55,228 nt of DNA from an uncultured Dorea sp. (GTDB lineage: Bacteria; Bacillota; Clostridia; Lachnospirales; Lachnospiraceae): positions 1-55,228 of the forward strand of contig CAJUAM010000023.1 of NCBI GenBank assembly GCA_910584615.1. Direction: 5' to 3'. The notes below the pieces were generated by a model. The model was not told where the DNA came from and did no database searches. It saw only the letters and a list, made by a program, of their open reading frames with translations. The position numbers and the translations under genes were made by a program. Shown piece after piece: positions 8,165-16,599 of the stretch (position 1 is the first letter of the stretch; each line of letters starts with the position of its first letter).

Positions 8165-9142
8165 ATGATTAAAAGACCCAGAAGATTGCGGAGCAATGAA
8201 AATATAAGAAGGATGGTACGGGAAACCAGAGTAGATAAGGCATCGCTGATCTATCCTATCTTTGTAAAGGACGGAACAGGTATATGTGAAGAGATACCTT
8301 CGATGGAAGGACAGTACCGTTACAGCGTGGATAAGCTGTCCTTTGCGCTGGAGGAGATATCAAAGTCTGGCGTTAGCTCGGTCATGCTCTTTGGAATTCC
8401 TGAGTATAAGGATGAAAAGGCAAGTCAGGCGTATGCTGAAGATGGGATCATCCAGCGGGCGCTGCGTGAAGCAAAAAAAAGATTTCCGGATCTTTACTAC
8501 ATCACAGATGTGTGTCTGTGTGAATATACTTCACACGGACATTGCGGTATGCTTTGCGGTCAGGAGGTGGATAATGATTCTACTCTTGATGTGCTGGCAA
8601 AAACGGCCCTGTCCCATGTACAGGCAGGAGCAGATATGGTAGCTCCTTCCGATATGATGGACGGCAGAGTGGCAGCAATCCGTCAGGTATTGGATAAGAA
8701 CAAGTTTGCGAATATACCAATCATGTCCTACGCTGTAAAATATGCTTCCGGTTTTTACGCGCCTTTCCGTGACGCGGCAGATTCTGCTCCAGCGTTCGGT
8801 AACCGCCGCAGTTATCAGATGGATTACCACAACAGCAGGGAAGGTATTAAGGAAGTGTTGCTGGATCAGGAGGAAGGGGCGGATATTGTTATGGTTAAGC
8901 CGGCACTTTCATATCTTGATATGATTGTGAAAGTAAAAGAGGCTACGAATCTTCCGGTAGCCGCTTACAGTGTCAGTGGTGAATATGCCATGATCAAGGC
9001 AGCAGCGGCAAAAGGGTGGATTGACGAGAAAAGTATCATGTGTGAGACGGCTGTTGCAGCTTTCCGCGCAGGAATACAAAGTTATCTGACCTATTATGCG
9101 AAGGAACTGGCAGTTTGCATGGATGAGGGATTGATCGGATAA
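8165..9142 (+). CDS. hemB: Porphobilinogen synthase (delta-aminolevulinic acid dehydratase)
   Basis: Condenses two 5-aminolevulinate molecules to porphobilinogen. The 325-residue product has DVCLCEYTSHGHCG, the cysteine-rich zinc site, plus MSYAVKYASGFY and DIVMVKPALSYLD with the two active-site lysines. The start at 8165 (MIKRPRRLR) is preferred: AAAGGA precedes it and the length then matches the family. An upstream in-frame ATG at 8108 lacks a ribosome site. It completes the C5-pathway genes present here (hemB, hemC, hemD); hemA and hemL are not in the window. Confidence 0.94.
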   Translation: MIKRPRRLRSNENIRRMVRETRVDKASLIYPIFVKDGTGICEEIPSMEGQYRYSVDKLSFALEEISKSGVSSVMLFGIPEYKDEKASQAYAEDGIIQRALREAKKRFPDLYYITDVCLCEYTSHGHCGMLCGQEVDNDSTLDVLAKTALSHVQAGADMVAPSDMMDGRVAAIRQVLDKNKFANIPIMSYAVKYASGFYAPFRDAADSAPAFGNRRSYQMDYHNSREGIKEVLLDQEEGADIVMVKPALSYLDMIVKVKEATNLPVAAYSVSGEYAMIKAAAAKGWIDEKSIMCETAVAAFRAGIQSYLTYYAKELAVCMDEGLIG

Positions 9143-9175
9143 AAAACGGATATGGACAGAGAGGAGAAGGATGAT

Positions 9176-10201
9176 ATGTTATCATTTGAAAGTGATTATA
9201 CGATAGGAGCGCATGAAAAAATATTAAATCGTATGCAGGAAATAAATATGGAGCAGCAAAAAGGCTATGGGGCGGATAAGATTTGCGAGGGTGCGAAGGA
9301 AAAAATCCGGCAGGAATGTGAATGTGAAGATGCCCAGGTGTATTTTCTGGTAGGTGGTACGCAGACTAATTCGATCGTGATCTCTACTATGCTTGAACAG
9401 CATGAAGGGGTTGTAGCGGCTTTGACAGGGCATATAAGTCTTCATGAAGCAGGCGCCATTGAATACACCGGCCATAAAGTACAGGAGATTCCCGGCCATG
9501 ACGGGAAGATTGATGCAAAAGAACTTTCCGGATTCCTTAAGACTTTTTGGGAGGACAACAGCCATGATCATATGGTGTTTCCAGGAATGGTGTACATATC
9601 CCATCCGACAGAATACGGGACATTATACAGTTTAACAGAATTAAAAGCAATCTCCGCAGCGTGCAGAGAATATGACATCCCGCTTTATATGGACGGTGCA
9701 AGGCTGGGGTATGGATTGATGAGTGCGGATACAGATGTAACACTGCCAGATATAGCCCGGTACTGTGATGTCTTTTATATCGGAGGGACGAAGGTGGGCG
9801 CGCTGTTTGGCGAGGCAGTAGTCTTTACAAAGAAGAATATGCCGAAGTGTTTTATGCCGAAGGTAAAGCAAAGGGGCGGGCTTCTTGCCAAGGGCTGGCT
9901 TCTGGGGCTTCAGTTTGATACGCTTTTTACCGATAACCTGTATTATGAAATCAGTAAAAATGCGATTGACATGGCCAGTCTTCTAAAAGAAGGATTCCAG
10001 AAAAAAGGCTATAAATTTCTTCTTGATTCACCTACGAATCAGCAGTTTATCATTTTGGAAAATGAAGTGATGGAGCGTCTGCGGAGTAAAGTCGCCTTTA
10101 GCTTCTGGGAGAAATATGATGAGAACCATACAGTTGTGCGGTTTGTCACAAGCTGGGCGACTAAGAGAGAGGATATACAAGAGATTATTTCTTTTCTTTA
10201 G
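9176..10201 (+). CDS. PLP-dependent threonine aldolase-like enzyme
   Basis: Fold-type I PLP enzyme of the beta-eliminating lyase / low-specificity L-threonine aldolase group, probably cleaving threonine or allo-threonine to glycine and acetaldehyde. The 341-residue protein shows GGTQTNSIVI near the cofactor phosphate, YMDGARLGYGL with the cofactor-ring aspartate, and FYIGGTKVGALFGEA with the Schiff-base lysine. The start at 9176 follows AGGAGAAGG; an earlier ATG at 9152 has no such site. It ends the tetrapyrrole run, and its last codons overlap the end of the convergent membrane-protein gene by 17 bases. Confidence 0.87.
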   Translation: MLSFESDYTIGAHEKILNRMQEINMEQQKGYGADKICEGAKEKIRQECECEDAQVYFLVGGTQTNSIVISTMLEQHEGVVAALTGHISLHEAGAIEYTGHKVQEIPGHDGKIDAKELSGFLKTFWEDNSHDHMVFPGMVYISHPTEYGTLYSLTELKAISAACREYDIPLYMDGARLGYGLMSADTDVTLPDIARYCDVFYIGGTKVGALFGEAVVFTKKNMPKCFMPKVKQRGGLLAKGWLLGLQFDTLFTDNLYYEISKNAIDMASLLKEGFQKKGYKFLLDSPTNQQFIILENEVMERLRSKVAFSFWEKYDENHTVVRFVTSWATKREDIQEIISFL

Positions 10202-11117
10202 AGTTCACCATGATCATAACTGCTGAAAATAAGATTAATGACAGAATAACTGCAAAACCGCCAAGCACAAGTGCCTGCTTATTGCTGTTTTGCAGTTGTT
10301 CTAACCATTCTGTCAAATTCATTTTTTTGACATAATAAAACCAAGAGCATAATAAAAATACCGCAATGAGAACTAAATTACACCATGCTATTACTGGATA
10401 TTTTATATTTCGAGATTCCTCTATATCTAATTTAGTCATCTTTGAAACAAAATAGATAAATATAAAAATTAGATTTGTAAGACAGATTCCCCATAAAGAC
10501 GTAATTATCAATATTTTCAACATTGGCATATTATTTGCTGTGCTAAAAATATTATCTAAGGATGAAATACTTCCAAACACTAAGAATGCTAATGCTGTAA
10601 ATATTCCAACCAAAGCGATTAATTGTGCATATAGTTCTTTGTATGTTTCTTGTAAGTTCTTTTCGAATTTCATACTTACGGGTTCTAAATTTTTAGATAT
10701 GAGACTTTTTATATCATCATCGTCTCTTTTTAAATTTTCAAACTGATGCAGTGCTAAATGCACATGGTCATATATTCTTAAGATGATATCTATTGTATCA
10801 TTGTCTATGCGGGTCTCGTCATTTATAGATTCGACTAACAAGAGTTCGAGGTTTGTGACGAAATTACCTTTTTGTTCGTTAGTAAGATCAAATACATATG
10901 CACTGATTTCAGAGTATAATATTCTATTATGCTTTTGCTGTTTGTATTGATTGATGGATGTTACTGTTTTTGAAACTTCATAATCTTCGGAGGAGCGATT
11001 TAAGGAAATGCAGATACCATTGATCCGTCTTTTTAATGTTTCAAATTCCGTTCCTTTAAAGCTTGAAGTTTTTTTTGCCTGAGAGTTTGTTTTTAATAAT
11101 TTGTCAATTTTCGTCAT
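10185..11117 (-). CDS. Four-helix membrane protein paired with a Panacea-domain gene (candidate toxin/effector)
   Basis: 310 residues. The first 160 or so are soluble, charged and mostly helical. They are followed by four hydrophobic segments at about 164-188, 196-224, 240-262 and 282-304, with a short lysine-rich tail. I do not recognise a named family. The ATG at 11117 overlaps the end of the upstream Panacea-domain gene by 14 bases, which implies coupled translation; a TTG two codons earlier is an alternative. The pair is clearly more A+T-rich than its neighbours, suggesting transfer. In Panacea-type modules the partner gene is usually the toxin, and several known partners act on membranes. 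A toxic or membrane-permeabilising role is therefore inferred from context, not from a motif. Confidence 0.75.
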   Translation of the reverse strand: MTKIDKLLKTNSQAKKTSSFKGTEFETLKRRINGICISLNRSSEDYEVSKTVTSINQYKQQKHNRILYSEISAYVFDLTNEQKGNFVTNLELLLVESINDETRIDNDTIDIILRIYDHVHLALHQFENLKRDDDDIKSLISKNLEPVSMKFEKNLQETYKELYAQLIALVGIFTALAFLVFGSISSLDNIFSTANNMPMLKILIITSLWGICLTNLIFIFIYFVSKMTKLDIEESRNIKYPVIAWCNLVLIAVFLLCSWFYYVKKMNLTEWLEQLQNSNKQALVLGGFAVILSLILFSAVMIMVNSKEKK

Positions 11118-11592
11118 TTTCAAAGTACTCCCGTATGGAACTTTTTGTTATTACATTGTTCATGCCTTTTTCATATGCGTTCATCCAAGGCGCCTGATTG
11201 TGTGTGATATCTACCAATGCTGTAGCAGAATATTCAGATAGACCGTCAATAATTTCAGTTATTTTTTTTCTGTCCTTTGCCTTAATGATATTTTCGTTAA
11301 ATGTTTTTTGGATTATCTGCCATGTGTCTGTAATTTCAGAATATTCTGTGATAGAAGGGATATTTCCGCTGCCATATTGCTTAAATGCCTGATACACACA
11401 TGGAACTACGGGGCCGAATCCCCAAGCTTCAATCTTTTCATTAAAGCAAGGAGCTTTATCGTCTGAATATGTCAAAAATTCGGCCTGAACAAAATATAAT
11501 AGTTTTTGTAATTTGAGATTTGATACGCCATAATTTTTCTTATTACTATAATTTATAATATATCTAGCAATATCTAATGCTTTATATGCCAT
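11104..11592 (-). CDS. Panacea-domain (DUF4065/SocA-like) putative antitoxin
   Basis: 162 residues matching the SocA/GepA-like Panacea family: ALDIARYIINYS near the N-terminus, VSNLKLQKLLYFVQAEFL, and the characteristic IEAWGFGPVVPCVYQAFKQYG. Later comes ALVDITHNQAPWMNAYEKG, with the family's HNQAPW element. Panacea domains are known as hyperpromiscuous antitoxins neutralising unrelated toxins and as protease adaptors such as SocA. The start at 11592 follows AGGAGGTG. It is the first gene of a two-gene minus-strand operon, overlapping the membrane protein. Promoter and palindrome upstream are listed separately. Confidence 0.85.
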   Translation of the reverse strand: MAYKALDIARYIINYSNKKNYGVSNLKLQKLLYFVQAEFLTYSDDKAPCFNEKIEAWGFGPVVPCVYQAFKQYGSGNIPSITEYSEITDTWQIIQKTFNENIIKAKDRKKITEIIDGLSEYSATALVDITHNQAPWMNAYEKGMNNVITKSSIREYFENDEN

Positions 11593-11615
11593 GTTGTCAC
11601 CTCCTATTTTATATT

Positions 11616-11644
11616 ATATTATCAGTTGTTATATAAATTGTCAA
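11616..11644 (-). promoter_or_regulatory. Promoter of the Panacea/membrane-protein operon
   Basis: On the minus strand: TTGACA, a 17-base spacer, TAATAT, about 20 bases before the ribosome site. A shifted TATAAT also occurs but with a worse spacer. The -35 lies only eight bases from the palindrome at 11652-11667. Confidence 0.6.
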
Positions 11645-11651
11645 CTCAAAT

Positions 11652-11667
11652 CAGAACATTTGTTCTG
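11652..11667. promoter_or_regulatory. LexA (SOS)-box-like palindrome upstream of the Panacea operon
   Basis: CAGAACA-TT-TGTTCTG is a perfect palindrome containing GAAC-N4-GTTC (11654-11665), the core of Gram-positive LexA/DinR operators. It lies immediately upstream of the -35 box and 10 bases past the aroA stop. Its very short loop argues against a terminator hairpin. LexA binding is inference; it could be the operator of another regulator. Confidence 0.45.
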
Positions 11668-11677
11668 CAAATAAAAA

Positions 11678-12976
11678 TCAACTCAATTTTTCGAGGGAGG
11701 CAAAAAATCCGGGAAAGGATACATCTACGCATTGGCTGTCTTCTATCACTGTCTCGCCGGAGGCTGTAAGACCTGCAACTGCGAATGACATGGCGATGCG
11801 GTGGTCCAGATAACTCTTGATATGTGCGCCCTTGAGGGAGGTACCGCCTTCGATGACCATGCCATCTTCTGTAGGAGTCACGAAAGCTCCCATTGCTTTT
11901 AAATTCTCTGCGACAGTATCGATACGGTTCGTCTCTTTTACTTTCAGTTCAGCGGCATCTTTGATGACAGTCGTACCTTCTGCATAAGCCGCCATAACAG
12001 CGATGATCGGGAGTTCGTCGATCAATGTGGGGATGATGTCCCCCTCAATGGTAGTTCCTTTAAGAGTGCCAGACTTAACGAGGATGTCCGCGCGTCCTTC
12101 GCCCCCTTCAAAGGATTTGTTGAGCATAGTCATGGAGGCGCCCATCGCTTCGCACACTTTAAGAAAGCCGGCGCGTGTAAAGTTAGTTCCTACATTCTTA
12201 ACAAGGATTTCTGAGTGCGGGACTAACAGTCCGGCAGCAATAAAGTATGCTGCGGAAGAGATGTCTCCCGGAACAAAGATCTGCTGTCCATAGAGTTCAC
12301 TGGCGGGCTCTACCTGTGCGGTGGCGCTTCCGTCGCTGTGCATGGTTGAGGTCACATATGCCCCGAAATTCTGGAGCATAAGCTCTGTATGGTTCCGTGA
12401 CAGAGCAGGTTCAGTAACAGAGGTCTCACTGTCGGCATAAAGTCCGGCGAGAAGAATTGCAGATTTTACCTGTGCGGATGCCACTGGCGACTGGTAATGG
12501 ATACCATGCAGGGTGCCGGGATTTATACAAAGCGGTGCGCAGTTATTATGATTCAGGCTTTTAATATCTGCTCCCATGTTATTTAATGGGGTCATGATTC
12601 TTGCCATGGGTCTTGAGTTTAAAGATTCGTCTCCGGACAATGTACAAGGAAACTTCTGTCCTGAAAGGATTCCGGATAAAAGTCTCGTAGTAGTTCCGCT
12701 GTTTCCGACATCTAATACTTCGTCCGGTGAGGTCAGTCCCCAAAGACCTTTGCCGTGTACCAGGATATAATCTGATTTCTCTACAATCTCTACACCCATT
12801 TTCCGAAAGCAGTTCATGGTGGACACACAGTCTGCTCCCTTAAGGAAATGCGTGATCTCGGTAGTTCCCTGTGCGATAGAACCAAGCATGATAGAACGGT
12901 GGGAAATAGATTTATCACCGGGAATATTCACTTCACCTTTCAGACCTTTGGATGGATAGATAGATTTAACGCTCAT
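11678..12976 (-). CDS. aroA: 3-phosphoshikimate 1-carboxyvinyltransferase (EPSP synthase)
   Basis: Transfers the enolpyruvyl group of PEP to shikimate-3-phosphate in aromatic amino acid synthesis. The 432-residue protein carries GDKSISHRSIML near the N-terminus, GNSGTTTRLLSG, SRNHTELML, DELPIIAV and VKETNRID, and ends with a DHRIAMSFAVAGL element. The start at 12976 overlaps the tyrA stop by 11 bases (ATGAGCGTTAA), so the genes are translationally coupled. A longer frame reaching 13066 would run into tyrA and is not supported. Confidence 0.95.
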   Translation of the reverse strand: MSVKSIYPSKGLKGEVNIPGDKSISHRSIMLGSIAQGTTEITHFLKGADCVSTMNCFRKMGVEIVEKSDYILVHGKGLWGLTSPDEVLDVGNSGTTTRLLSGILSGQKFPCTLSGDESLNSRPMARIMTPLNNMGADIKSLNHNNCAPLCINPGTLHGIHYQSPVASAQVKSAILLAGLYADSETSVTEPALSRNHTELMLQNFGAYVTSTMHSDGSATAQVEPASELYGQQIFVPGDISSAAYFIAAGLLVPHSEILVKNVGTNFTRAGFLKVCEAMGASMTMLNKSFEGGEGRADILVKSGTLKGTTIEGDIIPTLIDELPIIAVMAAYAEGTTVIKDAAELKVKETNRIDTVAENLKAMGAFVTPTEDGMVIEGGTSLKGAHIKSYLDHRIAMSFAVAGLTASGETVIEDSQCVDVSFPGFFASLEKLS

Positions 12977-14060
12977 ATACAATGTACCTGAATTTCTGCA
13001 GCAATTTGACAGCTCTTTTTGAAGATGTTTCATCGTAGAACTCAATGCGCAGAACCCCTTCTTCAAATTCTCTATTGTTTACAATTCCCATATTCTTGAT
13101 GTTCAGACCATTAGAAGCGAGGATCGTTGCAATGGCGGCGATCCCGCCGGCTTCGTCAATGATATCGCAGTATACGGCATAAGCCTTTTTGATCGGCCCT
13201 GCTGAAGAGGAAGGAATTGCGTTTCGGTAGTTTCTGGAAGAATCAAATTTCCAGTAAATCGCCTGCTCGTTAGAATCATCAATCAATTCTTTGAAACTTT
13301 TCAGTGATTCGATATATCTGCCAAGAATTTCTGAGATATTTTCCTTATTCGTAAGGCAGATGTGCTGCCACATGGTCGGAGAGGAGGAGGCGATACGGGT
13401 AATGTCTTTAAAACCACCTGCCGCAAGATTCTTCATCAATTCTGTGTCCGTGTCATTTTCCTTCACAAAATTCACCAGACTGGATGCGATTATATGAGGC
13501 AGATGACTTATGGCTCCGGTTATATAATCATGCTGCCCGTGATCAAGGATCAGCGGGATCGCGCGTAAATTTTTAATAAATTCCTCGTAACGCCGGAGCT
13601 TTTCTTTCGGGACTTCCTTTGCGGGGGTCAGTATATAGTATGCATTTTCAATCAGCATGGCTTTTGAATTAGAAAATCCTGTCTTTTCAGAGCCGGCCAT
13701 CGGATGTCCGCCGATGAAATATCTGCCGATTCCGAGGGACTCCACTTCCTTATGTATATTTGTCTTTACGCTGCCGACATCTGTCAGGATACAGTCCTCG
13801 TGGAGAAATTCTTTCATCTGCTTTAAATATGCCGCGTTGTAGACTACGGGCGCACATAGAAAGAGGTAGCTGCATTCGCGGAAATTATCGTCAATGGCAG
13901 TCACTGCTACATCAATGACAGACTCCTGTGTTGCCAGCGCTAGTGTTTCCTTGTTTTTATCAAAAGCTACGATTTCGTAATCAGGGTAATACTGGCGGAT
14001 GGCCTTTGCGATCGAGCCGCCTATCAACCCCAGACCGATAAAACCGACCTTGTGCTTCAT
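12966..14060 (-). CDS. tyrA: Prephenate dehydrogenase with ACT domain
   Basis: NAD-dependent oxidative decarboxylation of prephenate to 4-hydroxyphenylpyruvate for tyrosine. The N-terminal Rossmann motif is GFIGLGLIGGSIAKAI; FIGGHPMAGSEKTGF and SHLPHIIASSLVNF are family hallmarks. Residues of about 290-360 form an ACT domain (YAVYCDIIDEAGGIAAIATI), suggesting feedback by an aromatic amino acid. The start at 14060 follows AGGAGGG. 364 residues is normal. It is the first gene of a tyrA-aroA operon with its own promoter upstream. Confidence 0.94.
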   Translation of the reverse strand: MKHKVGFIGLGLIGGSIAKAIRQYYPDYEIVAFDKNKETLALATQESVIDVAVTAIDDNFRECSYLFLCAPVVYNAAYLKQMKEFLHEDCILTDVGSVKTNIHKEVESLGIGRYFIGGHPMAGSEKTGFSNSKAMLIENAYYILTPAKEVPKEKLRRYEEFIKNLRAIPLILDHGQHDYITGAISHLPHIIASSLVNFVKENDTDTELMKNLAAGGFKDITRIASSSPTMWQHICLTNKENISEILGRYIESLKSFKELIDDSNEQAIYWKFDSSRNYRNAIPSSSAGPIKKAYAVYCDIIDEAGGIAAIATILASNGLNIKNMGIVNNREFEEGVLRIEFYDETSSKRAVKLLQKFRYIVYER

Positions 14061-14113
14061 GGTGTCCCTCCTGAAATGATTATGATCTTTTATGGATTGT
14101 TTCATTTTTACTA

Positions 14114-14142
14114 TTCTATAGTTAATTTAAGGTTTTGTCAAT
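14114..14142 (-). promoter_or_regulatory. Promoter of tyrA-aroA
   Basis: Minus strand: TTGACA, 17-base spacer, TAGAAT, about 53 bases before the tyrA start. The rest of the 350-base gap between tyrA and the EF-G-like gene holds only the divergent promoter below. No leader peptide or T-box was seen. Confidence 0.7.
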
Positions 14143-14339
14143 ACTACATCACTTTAAAGCAAGAAAGCACATTTAAGACATTGAGGATTAAAACAGATAT
14201 TGCGGCACAATTGATCATGCAGAGGGTGTTTGCGGAGTATATATAAAAGGGTGAAGAAAGTACAGTGATATGACAGAGGAAGAAGATAGTACAGATTCGT
14301 CATCTGTCTAGAGTTTTTCTGTAATCCTGCATAAATGAG

Positions 14340-14368
14340 TTGTAATATGTGAGGAATTTTAGTACAAT
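14340..14368 (+). promoter_or_regulatory. Promoter of the EF-G-like gene
   Basis: TTGTAA, 17-base spacer, TACAAT, about 40 bases before the start codon. The 14143-14339 stretch between the divergent promoters shows no gene or clear structure. Confidence 0.65.
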
Positions 14369-14410
14369 GTGTATATGAGATTTTTCTAAATAACAAGGAG
14401 GCAGTTAAGT

Positions 14411-16486
14411 ATGAAAGTTTATAGAACGGACGAAATCAGAAATGTAGTTCTTTTAGGGCATGGCGGATGCGGTAAGACAAGCCTTGCGGAAGCTATGGCC
14501 TATGTATCCGGCGCGGTGAACCGGATGGGCAAAGTTACGGATGGCAATACCATCAGCGACTTTGACAAAGAAGAACAAAAGCGTGAGTTTTCCATCAGCA
14601 CAGCATTGATTCCGATTGAATGGGAAAAAGCTAAGATCAACGTGCTGGATACTCCGGGATATTTTGATTTCGTCGGGGAAGTGGAAGAAGCGGTCAGCGC
14701 TGCGGATGCTGCGGTTATCGTTGTATCGGGCAAGGCAGGAATAGAGGTTGGAACGGAAAAAGCATGGGAACTGTGTGATAAATACAACCTGCCGCGTATG
14801 ATATATGTAACGGAGATGGATGTAGATGATGCCAGCTTCCGTCAGGTAGTAGAAGGCCTGACAGAAAAATATGGAAAAGTGATCGCTCCTCATTTTTCAC
14901 CGATCCGTGAAGATGAGAAGCTGACCGGATATGTGAATATTATTAAAAATGCAGGAAGACGCTATACAGGGATCGGCAAGAGAGAAGAGTGCGATATTCC
15001 TGATTACTGTATGGAATATGTAGAGAGTTACCGTGAGAAGCTTCTTGAGGCAGTTGCAGAGACGAGCGAGGAATTTATGGAGCGTTATTTCGCGGGCGAG
15101 GAGTTCTCTGTAGAGGAGATCCGTGCGGCGATGCGTACGGAAGTTATGGATGGCAGTATCGTTCCGGTTGCTATGGGTTCTAATATCCAGGCTCAGGGTG
15201 TCGCAAATCTTTTGTCTGATATCGTAAGATTTTTCCCAAGTCCTGACTGGAGGGAATGTGCAGGCGTGAACTTAAAGACGAATGAGATCTATGAGGCGAA
15301 TTATGACTTCGCGAAAGCGAAATCCGCTTATGTATTTAAGACGATGGTAGATCCGTTTATAGGTAAATATTCTTTCGTTAAGGTATGCTCCGGCGTACTG
15401 AAAGGTGAGGATGTCCTTTTCAACGCGTCTTCTGAGTCGGATGAAAAGCTTGGCAAGATCTATACAATGATCGGGAACAAACCGGTAGAAGTAAGCGAAT
15501 TGTTTGCGGGTGATATCGGAGCGATCGCAAAGCTTAGCAATACGAAGACAGGTGATACTCTTTCTGCTAAGACGATGCCGCTTCTTTTCGGAAAGACCGA
15601 ATACTCCAAACCATATACATACATGAAGTATGTAACCAAGAATAAAGGTGATGAGGACAAAGTATCTCAGGCACTTCAGAAGATGATGGCAGAGGATATC
15701 ACTCTTAAGGCTGTCAATGACAGTGAGAACCGTCAGACACTTTTATATGGAATGGGAGACCAGCATTTGGAGATTGCAGTCAGCAAGCTGGCGGAGAGGT
15801 ATAAATGTGCTGTTACATTAGAGACTCCGAAGGTTGCGTTCCGTGAGACGATACGCAAGAATTCTGATGTGGATACGAAATATAAGAAGCAGTCCGGCGG
15901 ACACGGACAGTATGGACATGTTAAGATGAAATTTGCATCCTCAGGCGATTTAGAGACACCATATGTCTTTGAAGAAACAGTTGTAGGCGGAGCAGTTCCG
16001 AAAAATTACTTCCCGGCTGTTGAGAAAGGTCTTCAGGAATCGGTTATCAAGGGACCTTTGGCGGGATATCCGGTAGTGGGCGTAAAGGCTACATTATATG
16101 ATGGATCTTATCATCCGGTTGACTCTTCGGAGATGGCATTTAAGACCGCTACGATCCAGGCATTCAAGAAGGGCTTTATGGAGGCAGGACCGGTTCTGTT
16201 AGAGCCGATCGCTTCAATAAAGGTAACTGTTCCGGACGATTATACCGGTGATGTTATGGGTGATCTGAATAAACGCCGCGGACGTGTGCTGGGTATGAAT
16301 CCTATAAACGGCGGTTATCAGGTGATAGAGGCTGATATCCCGATGACAGGATTATTCGGTTACTGTACAACACTTCGTTCTATGACAGGAGGACGAGGAG
16401 ATTACGAATACGAATTTGCCCGCTATGAGCAGGCTCCGTCGGATGTTCAGGAAGCCGAGATTGCTAAGAGGGCGGCTGAGGAATAA
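14411..16486 (+). CDS. Elongation factor G-like GTPase (EF-G paralogue)
   Basis: 691-residue translational GTPase with EF-G domain order. The P-loop is GHGGCGKTS (residues 16-24) and the G3 motif DTPGY (80-84). The G4 motif, normally NKxD, reads TEMD (134-137). The C-terminal half retains EF-G domain IV/V motifs: GGHGQYGHVK, PVVGVKATLYDGSYHPVDSSE in two pieces, MGDLNKRRGRVLGM and LFGYCTTLRS. It belongs to the stand-alone EF-G-like group common in Firmicutes and is not expected to be the main translocase, which normally sits in the str operon. Start after AAGGAGGC. It is monocistronic, with its own promoter and a strong terminator. Confidence 0.88.
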   Translation: MKVYRTDEIRNVVLLGHGGCGKTSLAEAMAYVSGAVNRMGKVTDGNTISDFDKEEQKREFSISTALIPIEWEKAKINVLDTPGYFDFVGEVEEAVSAADAAVIVVSGKAGIEVGTEKAWELCDKYNLPRMIYVTEMDVDDASFRQVVEGLTEKYGKVIAPHFSPIREDEKLTGYVNIIKNAGRRYTGIGKREECDIPDYCMEYVESYREKLLEAVAETSEEFMERYFAGEEFSVEEIRAAMRTEVMDGSIVPVAMGSNIQAQGVANLLSDIVRFFPSPDWRECAGVNLKTNEIYEANYDFAKAKSAYVFKTMVDPFIGKYSFVKVCSGVLKGEDVLFNASSESDEKLGKIYTMIGNKPVEVSELFAGDIGAIAKLSNTKTGDTLSAKTMPLLFGKTEYSKPYTYMKYVTKNKGDEDKVSQALQKMMAEDITLKAVNDSENRQTLLYGMGDQHLEIAVSKLAERYKCAVTLETPKVAFRETIRKNSDVDTKYKKQSGGHGQYGHVKMKFASSGDLETPYVFEETVVGGAVPKNYFPAVEKGLQESVIKGPLAGYPVVGVKATLYDGSYHPVDSSEMAFKTATIQAFKKGFMEAGPVLLEPIASIKVTVPDDYTGDVMGDLNKRRGRVLGMNPINGGYQVIEADIPMTGLFGYCTTLRSMTGGRGDYEYEFARYEQAPSDVQEAEIAKRAAEE

Positions 16487-16504
16487 GAAAATAATAAGAA
16501 AAAG

Positions 16505-16537
16505 TAAGAAAAGCCCGAGAGGGCTTTTCTTATTTTT
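16505..16537 (+). terminator. Intrinsic terminator after the EF-G-like gene
   Basis: Perfect 12-base arms (TAAGAAAAGCCC / GGGCTTTTCTTA) with a GAGA loop, followed by a T-run. Confidence 0.92.
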
Positions 16538-16599
16538 GCAAAGGTGATATACTCTACTATGTTTAGTTTAAAATATCTAGAATTAAAAGAGGGACGAAG

